Assembly: GCF_041154675.1 (NCBI RefSeq)
Contig: NZ_AP031322.1
Span: 930,001 to 994,000, forward strand
DNA from: Sulfurisphaera javensis
GTDB taxonomy: Archaea; Thermoproteota; Thermoprotei_A; Sulfolobales; Sulfolobaceae
Reading direction: 5' to 3'
DNA: 64,000 nucleotides
This document shows, piece after piece, positions 34,660-44,285 of the stretch (the first letter of the stretch is position 1; each line of letters begins with the position of its first letter). A model generated the notes under the pieces. That model saw nothing but the letters and a program-made list of their open reading frames with translations. It was not told the DNA's origin and did no database searches. The position numbers and the translations under genes were made by a program.

Positions 34660-36007
34660 TTAATCTCACCTGATGAGCTCTAGCATTGCCAAACTCAACA
34701 AAAAACTCTTTATCAATTTCAATTCCTCCTTCTTGGTCGACATTTAGTTTAACTAACCATCCCTTAATTCCTTCTGGGTAAAACTGATTATCCCAAGTGC
34801 TATATAGTGAGTTTGTAACATAAACTCTCTTTCCATCTCTACTTATTTCTATCATTTGCGGAGCTCCACTAAGTTTATGTCCAGAAGGATGATCAGCCCT
34901 ATGTAATATTCCTCCTAATTTAGCCTTTCCAGTTAAAACTGGTTTAAATGGATTGCTAACATCATATTGTCTAACTTCACCAATACCCCATAAACTAACA
35001 TATAAGTACTTGTCATCTAAACTAAGATCAATATCAGTTACTAATGGCGGCACTGCTTTAAATGGTTTTAATATTTCTGGTAGCTCACCCTCAGTGGGTT
35101 CAGCTGGAATTTCAATAACTTTTTCTGCATTCCATTTTCCGTCTTCATAAAACCATAGCCATATAGAACTACTTAAGTCTCTTAAGCTGACCACCATATT
35201 CACGAATCCCATCAATTTTGTAGGATCATGTAAAGGCCTTAGCTCTAGTGCCATTCTATTCTCTTCACCTAAAACCACACTTGAAATTCTTTTCCTTTTT
35301 CTTAAGTCCCAGAAATGAATTCTATTCCCATATCTGTCCTTTAAATGTTCAAGTTTTAACCCATCTTCGATCGTATTTGGTACAGCCCATTCGCTTGTAA
35401 CCATCACCTCATTAGGTAAATTCCACCAAAAATCATATGCTAAATATTGATCTCCTCTATCAATTTCCCATTTACCTAGAGGTTCAAAACTATAGTGATC
35501 AAGCATTAATATTCCTCCAGGTCCTTCTCCCATCTCATTCCCTAAGGCACTAATATATATTCCATCTGGACCACAATGGACTGTATGAAGTCTACTGTAG
35601 CCAGAAGTCTTAGTTATCTCATCAGGTTCAATGATTTTTTCTATCTTTGGTTCTCTTGGATTAGGTTTAGTATCAATAATATAAATTCTAGATGATCTTA
35701 AACCTGGAACTATTAAATATCGTCTTTCCATATTTGGTCTACCGTTTGGACATAAAGCAGAACTGCATGCATTCCAGCCAAAATGATGTAACTCATCTTT
35801 TATATAAGGTAATTCTACTTTATGGACCACTTTCGAATAAGTTTCTGATTTAGGGTTTACATCAACAACTGCTACAAAATCTGGCCTTTCTATTCTAGTT
35901 CCAGTATACAAACATGCTACATACGCTAGATCTTCTGGCGGAGACTTCATAGCCATTTTTGGTGAGGGATAAAATGTTGGATCCCTTTTAAACGGAGCTA
36001 AAGCCAT
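34619..36007 (-). CDS. SBP56-type selenium-binding protein / methanethiol oxidase
   Basis: 462 residues, full length for the 56-kDa selenium-binding family, a seven-bladed propeller. Visible family segments: DELHHFGWNACSSALCPNG (with the Cys that binds selenium in the human protein), RSSRIYIIDTKPNPREPKI, SRLHTVHCGPDGIYISALG, DFWWNLPNEVMVTSEW and ILHRADHPSGHKLSGAPQM. Human and bacterial members oxidise methanethiol to H2O2, formaldehyde and sulfide. In a sulfur-using archaeon that or a related thiol chemistry is plausible. Coupled to a membrane protein downstream. Confidence 0.93.
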   Translation of the reverse strand: MALAPFKRDPTFYPSPKMAMKSPPEDLAYVACLYTGTRIERPDFVAVVDVNPKSETYSKVVHKVELPYIKDELHHFGWNACSSALCPNGRPNMERRYLIVPGLRSSRIYIIDTKPNPREPKIEKIIEPDEITKTSGYSRLHTVHCGPDGIYISALGNEMGEGPGGILMLDHYSFEPLGKWEIDRGDQYLAYDFWWNLPNEVMVTSEWAVPNTIEDGLKLEHLKDRYGNRIHFWDLRKRKRISSVVLGEENRMALELRPLHDPTKLMGFVNMVVSLRDLSSSIWLWFYEDGKWNAEKVIEIPAEPTEGELPEILKPFKAVPPLVTDIDLSLDDKYLYVSLWGIGEVRQYDVSNPFKPVLTGKAKLGGILHRADHPSGHKLSGAPQMIEISRDGKRVYVTNSLYSTWDNQFYPEGIKGWLVKLNVDQEGGIEIDKEFFVEFGNARAHQVRLNGGDASSDSYCYP

Positions 36008-36289
36008 TAACTAAATTCTAGTTAAATAATTTATTAAGGTTTATTGTAAGTGCAATTATATCAATTATTTTTTGTTATTAACTTAGATTATGTTATTTTA
36101 GGTATAATCTAGTTTGATTTCTGAACCTTAATTTAAACTGTGATCGTTTTCAAATATCTTTTCCTTTCTGTTTTAATATGCATATACAGCTCTATATAAT
36201 ATATATTCAATCCTTTCTTTTTAAAAGTATCTAGATTTAAACATGGCAAACACGTAAGATTTTTTTCTTTCATTAAACAATAGATTTCT

Positions 36290-36709
36290 ATGGATTTACA
36301 AAAAGTGCTTGAAAATGCTGATAGAGTATTTAAATATTTAGAAGTAAAAATATTAGAAATTAAACCAGGCTATTCTAAAATTCAAATACCTTATAAGGAA
36401 GAGTTTTGTCGAAGAGGTAACGTATTAAATGGTGGAATAATAATGACTGCAATGGACTTTGCTGGTGGGTTAGCATGCCTTTCAGTAAATGATGGAATAG
36501 ATCAAGTAACACAAGAACTAAAGATTAATTTTCTAGAACCAATGTACAAAGGACCATTTACTATTGAAGGAAAAGTTATAAGGAAAGGAAGAACTGCAGT
36601 AGTTGTTCAGATAGAATTTAAAGATAATGAAGGTAAAATAGGGGCTATTGGTTTAGGTACATGGTATATAATAAGAGATAGAATTGTTAAGAAGGATGAA
36701 AATAGTTAA
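36290..36709 (+). CDS. PaaI-like hotdog-fold acyl-CoA thioesterase
   Basis: 139 residues. [20 protein letters not shown] is the PaaI-type active-site helix (N-G-G-x-x-x-x-x-x-D), followed by strands [21 protein letters not shown] and [21 protein letters not shown]. Hydrolyses acyl-CoA or aryl-CoA thioesters, recycling CoA. It opens the fatty-acid region and ends four bases inside the convergent acyl-CoA synthetase gene. The 282-base gap upstream is AT-rich and shows nothing further recognisable. Confidence 0.87.
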   Translation: MDLQKVLENADRVFKYLEVKILEIKPGYSKIQIPYKEEFCRRGNVLNGGIIMTAMDFAGGLACLSVNDGIDQVTQELKINFLEPMYKGPFTIEGKVIRKGRTAVVVQIEFKDNEGKIGAIGLGTWYIIRDRIVKKDENS

Positions 36710-38250
36710 ATAATATTTTTAAGCATTTCTCTTATCACTTTCTTATCTAATTTCCCAGTACTTGTTTTAGGTATTTCGTCAACGAAAATTATTTTATCTG
36801 GAATCCACCATCTAGGAAATTTATTCAGTGATAAGAGATATTGTTTTATTTCATTTTCTGTGATATTACCCTCATATTCTTTCTTAGGCTTTACTAAAGC
36901 TATTGGTCTCTCGCCCCATTTCTCATCTTTAACTCCGACTACTGCAGCCTCAAATACTTTATAATACCCCGTAATTGCGTTTTCTAAATCAATACTTGAA
37001 ATCCATTCGCCACCACTTTTTATCAGATCTTTTGCTCTATCAACAATTTTTATATATCCTTTATTGTTTATTGTTACTATATCCCCAGTTCTCATCCATG
37101 TCCTACTATTTATCAGTTTAAATGTCTCTCTTGTTTTTTCAATCTCTTTGTAATACTCTTTAGCTATCCAAGCTCCACTAACCCATAATTCACCTATACT
37201 TTTGCTATCCCATGGAAGTTCTTCTTCTCTATCTAAGCCCATTAATTTAATCTCAATCCCAGGTAATGGAATTCCTTGACTACTTATCATTTCTTGATTT
37301 TGATTTACAGTAGTTATTGCTTCTGTTTCTGTCATACCCCATGCATGATATAGATGAACTCCCATTTTATTAAACTTCTCAGCAATAATTTTTGGTGGCT
37401 CTGCTCCTCCAGTAACAACTATCTTTAAAGACGAGATATCATAGTTTTCTTTCTCTATAAAATTAAGAAAGTCGATCCACACAGTAGGAGCACCAGCAGC
37501 AATAGTTACTTTTTCTTTTTCAATTAACTCAGCTAGATCCTTAGGCTTTGGCCTTGGTCCCGGTAATACCAATTTAGATCCAGTCATTAAAGCTGAAAAT
37601 GGTAAATCCCAACCATTTATATGAAACATAGGTACAACAACTAATACACTATCTTTCCTTGAGATCCCTATAGCGTCCTTAGCAAGTAAAGTTAAAGAGT
37701 GCAAATAAATTGTCCTATGAGTATATACAACTCCTTTAGATCTTCCAGTAGTCCCAGATGTATAACACATTATAGCTTCATCTCTTTCATCAATTTGAGG
37801 GAACTCGTTAATTGGCTTCTGCATATCTATTACTTTATCAAAGTTATTATCTAGCAAAAATATTCCATTTAGTGACGTTTTCAAATTTTTTGTTAAACTT
37901 TCAAATTCTGGTGATATAAAGGCATATCTGTCATTCGCGTGATTAATAACATATTCAATTTCATTAGGATGAAACCTAACATTTATCGTATGCAAAACAT
38001 ATCCCATGTTAATCGTAGCAAAATATAGCTCAAGATGTCTTCTAGTATTCCATTCAATTGATGCAACTCTATCTCCTTTGCTTAATTTAAGAGATTGTAG
38101 AAAAGAAGAAAACTTTCTTACTCTTGTAGCAAATTCGGAATAAGTCTTCCTTTCAATTCCCTCTTCAGATCGTGATACTATCTCACTATCACTATATAGT
38201 TTTTCAATTCGCCAAAAAATATGTTGCATTGTTAATGGAAAATCATTCAC
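36706..38250 (-). CDS. AMP-forming acyl-CoA synthetase
   Basis: 514 residues of the adenylate-forming superfamily. Phosphate loop [38 protein letters not shown], the hinge region [34 protein letters not shown] and the catalytic lysine in [11 protein letters not shown] are all present. Activates a fatty or organic acid to its CoA ester. A second paralogue lies at 46956-48566. Chain-length preference cannot be told. Confidence 0.92.
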   Translation of the reverse strand: MNDFPLTMQHIFWRIEKLYSDSEIVSRSEEGIERKTYSEFATRVRKFSSFLQSLKLSKGDRVASIEWNTRRHLELYFATINMGYVLHTINVRFHPNEIEYVINHANDRYAFISPEFESLTKNLKTSLNGIFLLDNNFDKVIDMQKPINEFPQIDERDEAIMCYTSGTTGRSKGVVYTHRTIYLHSLTLLAKDAIGISRKDSVLVVVPMFHINGWDLPFSALMTGSKLVLPGPRPKPKDLAELIEKEKVTIAAGAPTVWIDFLNFIEKENYDISSLKIVVTGGAEPPKIIAEKFNKMGVHLYHAWGMTETEAITTVNQNQEMISSQGIPLPGIEIKLMGLDREEELPWDSKSIGELWVSGAWIAKEYYKEIEKTRETFKLINSRTWMRTGDIVTINNKGYIKIVDRAKDLIKSGGEWISSIDLENAITGYYKVFEAAVVGVKDEKWGERPIALVKPKKEYEGNITENEIKQYLLSLNKFPRWWIPDKIIFVDEIPKTSTGKLDKKVIREMLKNII

Positions 38251-38299
38251 AATATTTAATAATTTATCTTAAAATTTAAGTATTGCGTATAAAAAGAAA

Positions 38300-39697
38300 C
38301 TAACTTGAAAGTATCTTTTTCACAATTTCCTTGCTCTCATTAAAATCATAGGTCCTAAATAACTCGATTTTGCTAGCCTCTATTGATCCTTCAGCATGTA
38401 TCATAGTAGTTAGTAGATATCCTACCATTGAACTACTACCAGCTATTTCCTTTACAAGTTTCAAAATATTGATCCTTTCTTTTCCATCAATCGCACCTCT
38501 TAAATACTTAGTTATAACTTCGCTTTCCTCACTTCTTAAATCTTCTTCTGATGGTAAAGTAGCAATGATTCCTCCCGCTATATCTATCAAATCTTTTACA
38601 ATTTCATGGAAATGAGTATTAGTATATAATTTTCCAATATTAGTGAAAACAAAATTAGGAATAGCAATTTCTTCATCATTTTCCGGGTATATAGATGATG
38701 AGATAGCTGACATCCTTAATATTTCTTTATACATAACAATGTCTATTATATCATCTCTAACATGTTTCTCATTTAAGATACCGTTAGCTTCTGCTGCTAG
38801 AATTGCCGAGCCTAAATAAAGATTAGCCATTGCAGCTCTATATGATATTGCAGTAAATCTATGATAAGTTGCGAATAACCTAGCTACAGTCCCAGAAAAC
38901 TCATATTCTTTAAAAAGAAATACCCTATCCCATGGAACAAAGACGTTATCGAAAATCGTTAAAGTTTCTAGTTCATAATCTTTTGAATTTAATATTGAGG
39001 ATGTATTACCCTCTACCTCATCTATAGGTCTTACTATCATTTTTAACCCTGGAGTATTAGCTGGAATTGCAAATGCTATAGAATATTCTTTATCTTCTTC
39101 TCCCATAGCTCTAGTAGGAATTACAATTATTTCATCAGAAACAGCTGATTGAGTAGTGTGTGCTTTTGCTCCTCTTACTATTATTCCATCATTTCTAACA
39201 TCTACAACTCTAACATACATATCTGGATCATCTTGCTTAGAGGGTCTTTTAGATCTATCACCTTTAACATCTGTTTGAGCAGTTGCCAGTGTTAAATCGT
39301 TTTTAATTATATATTCATAAAATTTCATTACTCTATTATAGTAATCAGTTCCATATTTTTTATCAACTTTTTTAGCAGTTATCATTAACGCAAAAAGAGC
39401 ATCACTTCCTATAGCTTGCGATATATTAAAAATACCGTTACAGAAAATTGTTGAATCATAAATTAATTTATGCCTATCTATTAAATCTTGGGAATTTCTT
39501 GGGATTTTAAAATATTTACTTATTTTACCATATTTAGGATCATCATATAATCTATTAGGAAAATCATAAATTTTTGATGCATGTAAAGCAGCTATTCTTA
39601 ATACTGGATGTTGTAAAATGTCTGTAACGTATTTTCCTCGGTACATTATTTTTCTTCCATCATTTAGTGATTTTAGATAATCTTCTTTACTTCTCAT
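38300..39697 (-). CDS. HpaB / 4-hydroxybutyryl-CoA dehydratase-family flavoprotein without iron-sulfur ligands
   Basis: 465 residues. AQTDVKGDRSKRP, VRGAKAHTTQSAVSDEIIVIP and DNVFVPWDRVFLF are signatures of the family that includes 4-hydroxyphenylacetate 3-monooxygenase and 4-hydroxybutyryl-CoA dehydratase. The dehydratase needs three Cys and one His for its 4Fe-4S cluster; at the matching places this protein has NISQA instead of CxxxC and a His (TYHRFTAIS) without the later Cys. It should therefore be an FAD enzyme acting by another chemistry, perhaps on an acyl-CoA given the neighbours. Divergent from the fused hydroxyacyl-CoA dehydrogenase gene. Confidence 0.8.
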   Translation of the reverse strand: MRSKEDYLKSLNDGRKIMYRGKYVTDILQHPVLRIAALHASKIYDFPNRLYDDPKYGKISKYFKIPRNSQDLIDRHKLIYDSTIFCNGIFNISQAIGSDALFALMITAKKVDKKYGTDYYNRVMKFYEYIIKNDLTLATAQTDVKGDRSKRPSKQDDPDMYVRVVDVRNDGIIVRGAKAHTTQSAVSDEIIVIPTRAMGEEDKEYSIAFAIPANTPGLKMIVRPIDEVEGNTSSILNSKDYELETLTIFDNVFVPWDRVFLFKEYEFSGTVARLFATYHRFTAISYRAAMANLYLGSAILAAEANGILNEKHVRDDIIDIVMYKEILRMSAISSSIYPENDEEIAIPNFVFTNIGKLYTNTHFHEIVKDLIDIAGGIIATLPSEEDLRSEESEVITKYLRGAIDGKERINILKLVKEIAGSSSMVGYLLTTMIHAEGSIEASKIELFRTYDFNESKEIVKKILSS

Positions 39698-39719
39698 ATT
39701 ATTTTTTTCCCATAAAGCG

Positions 39720-39727
39720 TTATATAA
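39720..39727 (-). promoter_or_regulatory. TATA box of the HpaB-family gene
   Basis: Minus strand CTTATATAAC is centred about 26 bases before ATG 39697, indicating a leaderless message. A separate GTATATTTTTTA at 39752-39763 fits the divergent gene starting at ATG 39789. Confidence 0.55.
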
Positions 39728-39788
39728 GCCTTTTACAAAATTTGTGCAAACAGTATATTTTTTAGCCCCAGTTTACTCTCTTTACTTA

Positions 39789-41756
39789 ATGAGATTAGAA
39801 GACATCAAAAAGGTATTAGTAATTGGAGCCGGAACTATGGGACATGGAATAGCAGAATTATTTTCTATGTCTGGTTATCAAGTATATTTGAGCGATATAA
39901 GTCAAGATATACTTGATAATGCTTTAAACAAAATTAGATGGAGTTTAGAAAAACTACAAGAGAAAGGGCAATTAAAAGAAGATATAAATACAATTTTATC
40001 AAGGATAAAAACAATAGTTGGATTAAATACTATTGTAAGTGATGCTGATTTTGCAATTGAAGCAATAGTAGAAAGAATTGATTTAAAAAGGCAAATTTTT
40101 TCTAAATTAGATGAGTTATTACCTCCACATGCTATATTAGCAACTAACACCAGTAGCTTATCAATAACTAAAATAGCTGAAGCAACTAAAAGAGCAGATA
40201 AAGTAGTTGGTATGCATTTCTTTAACCCTCCAGTATTAATGCAGTTAGTCGAAGTTATGAAAGGAGAAAAGACAAGTGATGAAACGGCTAAATTAACTTA
40301 TGATTTAGCTAAAAAACTTGGCAAAACACCTATAATGATAAACAAGGATATACCAGGTTACGTAGTTAATAGAATTCTCGGAGAGATAATATCTGCCTCC
40401 TGTATTCTTATTCAGAGAAATTTGGCTGATTATTTAACTATTGATTCAATAGCTAGATACAAATTAGGATTTCCTATGGGAGTTTTTGAATTAATCGATT
40501 ACACTGGAATTGATGTTAATTACCACGTCTCAAAATCATTAGAAGAATATGGCATTAAGTCTCCTTGTGTCACGTTATTTGAAGAAAAAGTAAAGAAGAA
40601 TGAATTAGGAGTAAAGACAGGGAAAGGGTTTTACACTTACCCAGTACCAGGAAAATATAATAAACCTAATATACCTAAAGAATTAGCTGATAAACTCGAT
40701 CCGGCTTTACTCATAGCATTAGGAGTAAATGAAGCAACTAGACTATTAAAAGAAAGAATAGTTAGCAGAGAAGATTTAGACTTAGCTGTTAGATTAGGAT
40801 TAGGTTTCCCTAAAGGAATACTTCAGTATGCGGATGAGATAGGAATAGATAACATTATAAAAGCAATTGACTTTTTGGCTGTAGAAAAACCAGACGAGTT
40901 ATTACTACAAATGGCAAACGAAGGAAAATTAGGGTTAAAAACTGGAATAGGATTTTATCAGTACGGGAAAGTAGAGACAAAAACACTAAATACACTTATA
41001 GTGCGTATTGAACCACCGTTAGCATGGATCATTTTAAATAGACCAGAAAGGTTAAACGCACTTAACATGGATCTTGTAGAAGAATTAAGTAAAACCCTAG
41101 CTGAATTGGAAAATGATAACAAGATAAGAGTAGTAATATTGACTGGAAATGGAAGAGCTTTCTCAGCAGGAGCTGATATTACTTCATTTTTAACATTAAA
41201 ACCAATAGATATTATTAGGTTCAGAAGCATTCGTGAGTTAACAAACAAGTTACAGTTTTACACTAAACCAGTTATTGCTGCAATAAATGGTTATGCATTA
41301 GGTGGAGGATTAGAGATAGCTATGGCATGCGATATTAGAATTGCATCTGAAAGTGCTCAGCTTGGACAACCAGAAATAAATCTAGGAATAATACCGGGTG
41401 CTGGGGGAACTCAGAGATTACCTAGAATTATTGGTAAAGGTAAGGCCAAATTACTTATCTATACTGGAGATATGATACCAGCAAAAGAAGCTTATAATAT
41501 AGGATTAGTTGACATGGTAGTTCCAGATAATAAGTTTGAGGATGAGGTAAGGAGGATTGCTTTAAAAATTGCTGAAAAATCACCACTCTCATTACTTGCT
41601 GCTAAACTAGCTATAGAACTAGGTTACGAATCTAATATATTTACTGGAGAATACCTAGAATCAAGTCTCTTCGGATTGTTATTTACTACTAAAGATGTAC
41701 AAGAAGGAGTAAGAGCGTTCTTAGAAAAGAGAAAACCCGAATTTAAAGGAGAGTAA
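39789..41756 (+). CDS. fused 3-hydroxyacyl-CoA dehydrogenase / enoyl-CoA hydratase
   Basis: 655 residues from ATG 39789. Order: NAD-binding VLVIGAGTMGHGIAELF, dehydrogenase core with NTSSLSITKIA and VGMHFFNPPVLMQLVEV, C-terminal helical dehydrogenase domain repeated twice (KTGKGFYTYP, KTGIGFYQYG), then a crotonase domain from about residue 400 with RPERLNALNMDL, GNGRAFSAGADI and NLGIIPGAGGTQRLPR. Same order as the crotonyl-CoA hydratase/3-hydroxybutyryl-CoA dehydrogenase of Sulfolobales. It can serve beta-oxidation and the hydroxypropionate/hydroxybutyrate cycle. The frame is open 15 codons upstream from a GTG, but that lacks similarity. Confidence 0.93.
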   Translation: MRLEDIKKVLVIGAGTMGHGIAELFSMSGYQVYLSDISQDILDNALNKIRWSLEKLQEKGQLKEDINTILSRIKTIVGLNTIVSDADFAIEAIVERIDLKRQIFSKLDELLPPHAILATNTSSLSITKIAEATKRADKVVGMHFFNPPVLMQLVEVMKGEKTSDETAKLTYDLAKKLGKTPIMINKDIPGYVVNRILGEIISASCILIQRNLADYLTIDSIARYKLGFPMGVFELIDYTGIDVNYHVSKSLEEYGIKSPCVTLFEEKVKKNELGVKTGKGFYTYPVPGKYNKPNIPKELADKLDPALLIALGVNEATRLLKERIVSREDLDLAVRLGLGFPKGILQYADEIGIDNIIKAIDFLAVEKPDELLLQMANEGKLGLKTGIGFYQYGKVETKTLNTLIVRIEPPLAWIILNRPERLNALNMDLVEELSKTLAELENDNKIRVVILTGNGRAFSAGADITSFLTLKPIDIIRFRSIRELTNKLQFYTKPVIAAINGYALGGGLEIAMACDIRIASESAQLGQPEINLGIIPGAGGTQRLPRIIGKGKAKLLIYTGDMIPAKEAYNIGLVDMVVPDNKFEDEVRRIALKIAEKSPLSLLAAKLAIELGYESNIFTGEYLESSLFGLLFTTKDVQEGVRAFLEKRKPEFKGE

Positions 41757-41787
41757 AGTTATTTTTTATCTTTTTATACTCTAACTT

Positions 41788-42546
41788 ATGTATTCATTAA
41801 AAAATAAAGTAGCAGTTGTAACTGGTAGTGGAAGGGGAATAGGAAGAGCAATTGCTGTAAGATTATCGTCAGAAGGGTCATTAGTTGTAGTTAACGCTAA
41901 GAAGAGAGTTGAAGAAATGAACGAAACTATAAAGATAATTAAAGAAAATGGAGGAGAGGCAATCGGAGTTTTAGCTGACGTTTCAACAAGGGAAGGTTGT
42001 GAAAAATTGTTAAAGGATACACTTAAGAATTATAAGGCTGTAGATATTTTAGTAAATAATGCTGGGATAGGTTTGTTTTCACCATTTCTTAATGCTGACG
42101 ATAAACTTATTGAAAAGCATATAACTACTGATTTCCTTTCTACTCTATATTGTTCACAAATATTCGCTAAAGAAATAAGAGAAGGCGGTGAAATATTAAA
42201 TGTAGCATCAGTAGCAGGAATAGTACCAGCTTATGGATTATCCATCTACGGAGCAATGAAAGGGGCAGTAATTACATTAACTAAATACTTAGCATTAGAA
42301 CTTGCACCAAAAATAAGAGTTAATGCAATTGCTCCAGGTTTTGTAAAGACTAAAATGGGTGAAAGTATGTATAAGTTGCTAGGAATTAGTGAAAAAGAAT
42401 TTGCTGAAAGAGTTACTATTATGGGAAAACTCCTTGAACCAGAAGAAATAGCAGAATTTGTGGCTGCAATACTAAAAATAGAATCTCTTACTGGTCAGGT
42501 GTTCGTAATAGACTCTGGTGAAAGCCTAAAAGGTGGATTAAAATAA
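41788..42546 (+). CDS. short-chain dehydrogenase/reductase
   Basis: 252 residues. VTGSGRGIGRAIA (NAD(P) loop), VDILVNNAGIGLF, catalytic Ser in NVASVAGIV and YGAMKG (Tyr-x-x-x-Lys) are intact, and APGFVKTKMG follows. Reduces or oxidises a hydroxyacyl or similar alcohol substrate. It follows the fused beta-oxidation enzyme by 31 bases and may supply a 3-oxoacyl reductase step. Substrate not predictable. Confidence 0.9.
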   Translation: MYSLKNKVAVVTGSGRGIGRAIAVRLSSEGSLVVVNAKKRVEEMNETIKIIKENGGEAIGVLADVSTREGCEKLLKDTLKNYKAVDILVNNAGIGLFSPFLNADDKLIEKHITTDFLSTLYCSQIFAKEIREGGEILNVASVAGIVPAYGLSIYGAMKGAVITLTKYLALELAPKIRVNAIAPGFVKTKMGESMYKLLGISEKEFAERVTIMGKLLEPEEIAEFVAAILKIESLTGQVFVIDSGESLKGGLK

Positions 42547-42556
42547 CTTTATTTAC

Positions 42557-43471
42557 CTAATATCTATCGTAAAATATTTTTCTCAAGGAGAATCCAATCA
42601 GTCCTATTGCATCTTTACCTTGTCCAATTACTGGGAAAAACGATAAGAAACCATGAATTACATTGTTAAACCTTACACTGGTGACTTCAACGCCGGATTG
42701 AAGTAATTTATTTGCATATGCCTCTCCTTGATCTCTTAATGGATCGTGTTCAGCTGTAATTATTAACGCTGGAGGTAGCCCAGAAAGGTCAGCTAAAATA
42801 GGAGAAAATCTCAAATCTAAAACGTCTGCAATTGAACGTAAATATTGTTGACCAAACCATTCTATGTGAGCTCTATCCAAGAAATATCCTTCTCCGTATT
42901 CATAAATTGATTTTGTAACTAAATCAAAGCTTACTGCAGGATAAATTAGAACTTGATACCTTAATCTAATATTTTCCTTCTTAGCCAAAATAGCCATTAC
43001 AGCTGTAAGATTACCACCAGCACTATCTCCACCTATAGCTACTCCATATTTACCGTTAAATTTTTCTGCGTTAATATAAATCCATTTTAGTGCATCAAAT
43101 GAATCAACTACTGCAGCTGGAAATTTGTTTTCTGGTGCAAGTCTATAATCAACTGATATAACTAAACAATTACAAGCATTAGTTATAGCCCTACACAGGG
43201 GATCATAACTTTCAATATCACCTAAAACAAATCCTCCACCATGATAATAAACTAATATACCAAATGGTCCTTCAAATTTAGGGTAATACACTCTTGCTGG
43301 GATTTCTGTTTCACTTCCTGGTATTTTTATGTCCTCAATTCTTCCTACTTCTTCTTTTGGTGCTAAAGAAGCCATTTGCCTGAACGTTTTTCTTATTTCA
43401 TCTATTGATGCCTTTCCTATTGGTATCTGCAATTGAGTCTCTAAAAGTTTTTTAATCTTTGGATCTAACAT
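42557..43471 (-). CDS. HSL-family carboxylesterase/lipase
   Basis: 304 residues, alpha/beta hydrolase. Oxyanion motif YYHGGGFVLGD, nucleophile GDSAGGNL, acid in TAEHDPLRDQGEAYA and His in VIHGFLSFFPV. Typical thermostable archaeal esterase, cytoplasmic, hydrolysing short to medium acyl esters and so feeding fatty acids to the neighbouring enzymes. Divergent from the TetR regulator, the same arrangement as in the FadR-controlled lipid cluster of Sulfolobus acidocaldarius as I remember it. Confidence 0.93.
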   Translation of the reverse strand: MLDPKIKKLLETQLQIPIGKASIDEIRKTFRQMASLAPKEEVGRIEDIKIPGSETEIPARVYYPKFEGPFGILVYYHGGGFVLGDIESYDPLCRAITNACNCLVISVDYRLAPENKFPAAVVDSFDALKWIYINAEKFNGKYGVAIGGDSAGGNLTAVMAILAKKENIRLRYQVLIYPAVSFDLVTKSIYEYGEGYFLDRAHIEWFGQQYLRSIADVLDLRFSPILADLSGLPPALIITAEHDPLRDQGEAYANKLLQSGVEVTSVRFNNVIHGFLSFFPVIGQGKDAIGLIGFSLRKIFYDRY

Positions 43472-43561
43472 CTTGTATTTAATTAGCCTTATTACTTTTT
43501 ATTTTTTCATCATAATTGGTTCATGCCGTTTATATAATAAAAATGAACTTTTTACAAAGTC

Positions 43562-43573
43562 GATACTAGTATC
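43562..43573. promoter_or_regulatory. 12-base perfect palindrome in the esterase/TetR gap
   Basis: GATACTAGTATC is its own reverse complement. It sits between the divergent esterase and TetR-regulator promoters, where a TetR dimer site would be expected. A wider inverted repeat AGATTTA (43581-43587) and TAAATCT (43601-43607) lies just downstream. Confidence 0.45.
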
Positions 43574-43626
43574 AAATTTTAGATTTAATAATTTTTATTA
43601 TAAATCTATTGAACTCAAATTAAAAC

Positions 43627-43640
43627 TTTTATTAATAAAA
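43627..43640. promoter_or_regulatory. palindrome over the TetR-gene promoter
   Basis: TTTTATTAATAAAA is a perfect 14-base palindrome 17 bases before ATG 43657, at the place of the TATA box. It may be both promoter and self-repression site, or simply AT-rich chance. Confidence 0.35.
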
Positions 43641-43656
43641 CTCATATAAAAAGATT

Positions 43657-44244
43657 ATGATTACGCCTAAAACAAGAAAAGGGAATAGAACACTAGAAAA
43701 AATCTTGAACGCATCGATAGAAGTGATAGAAGAGAAAGGATTTATGAACACTTCTGTCTCAGATATAACTAAAAGAGCTAATGTAGCTTATGGACTATTT
43801 TATTATTACTTTAAGGATAAGTATGAGTTACTAGACCAATTAATAGTTAAGGCAAATAGGGAGATGAGATATTATCTTAAAACTCACACAGAAGGAATTG
43901 AAGATAGAATAGAAAAGGAGAAGGTAGGTATGAGAGAATTTTTAAGATGGATAAAAGAGAATAAAAGATATTACAAGATATTTATAGAAGCACACGTACA
44001 CAGACCTCAAATGTTGATATGGCATTACAATAAATTAGCGGAAAGATACTCTATTGGATTGAGAGAGGCAATGAAAAAAGGAGAAATAATCACTATAAAT
44101 CCAGAATTATTATCTTATGTCTTAATTGGAATTGGGGAAATATTAGGTAAAAGATATATTTTATGGAGTAATAACGATATTTCGCAAGAGCTTTTAACTG
44201 AGGTTAATAAAATCATTGAGAAATTACTTATACCTCAAAATTAA
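43657..44244 (+). CDS. TetR-family regulator, FadR-like
   Basis: 195 residues. N-terminal helix-turn-helix RTLEKILNASIEVIEEKGFM with NTSVSDITKRANVAYGLFYYYFKDKYEL; the rest is the helical ligand domain. The size, the divergent esterase and the surrounding acyl-CoA genes match the archaeal FadR of S. acidocaldarius (Saci_1107), a repressor released by acyl-CoA. By that analogy it should silence this gene island until fatty acyl-CoA accumulates. Operator not proven; two palindromes lie upstream. Confidence 0.8.
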   Translation: MITPKTRKGNRTLEKILNASIEVIEEKGFMNTSVSDITKRANVAYGLFYYYFKDKYELLDQLIVKANREMRYYLKTHTEGIEDRIEKEKVGMREFLRWIKENKRYYKIFIEAHVHRPQMLIWHYNKLAERYSIGLREAMKKGEIITINPELLSYVLIGIGEILGKRYILWSNNDISQELLTEVNKIIEKLLIPQN

Positions 44245-44285
44245 TGAAACAAAATTTTTTATTTTATGATTCATAAACTGTAATT

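Noticed and set aside
38300-39697. 4-hydroxybutyryl-CoA dehydratase of the carbon fixation cycle
   Set aside because: The three Cys ligands of the required 4Fe-4S cluster are missing and the protein is shorter than the true enzyme.
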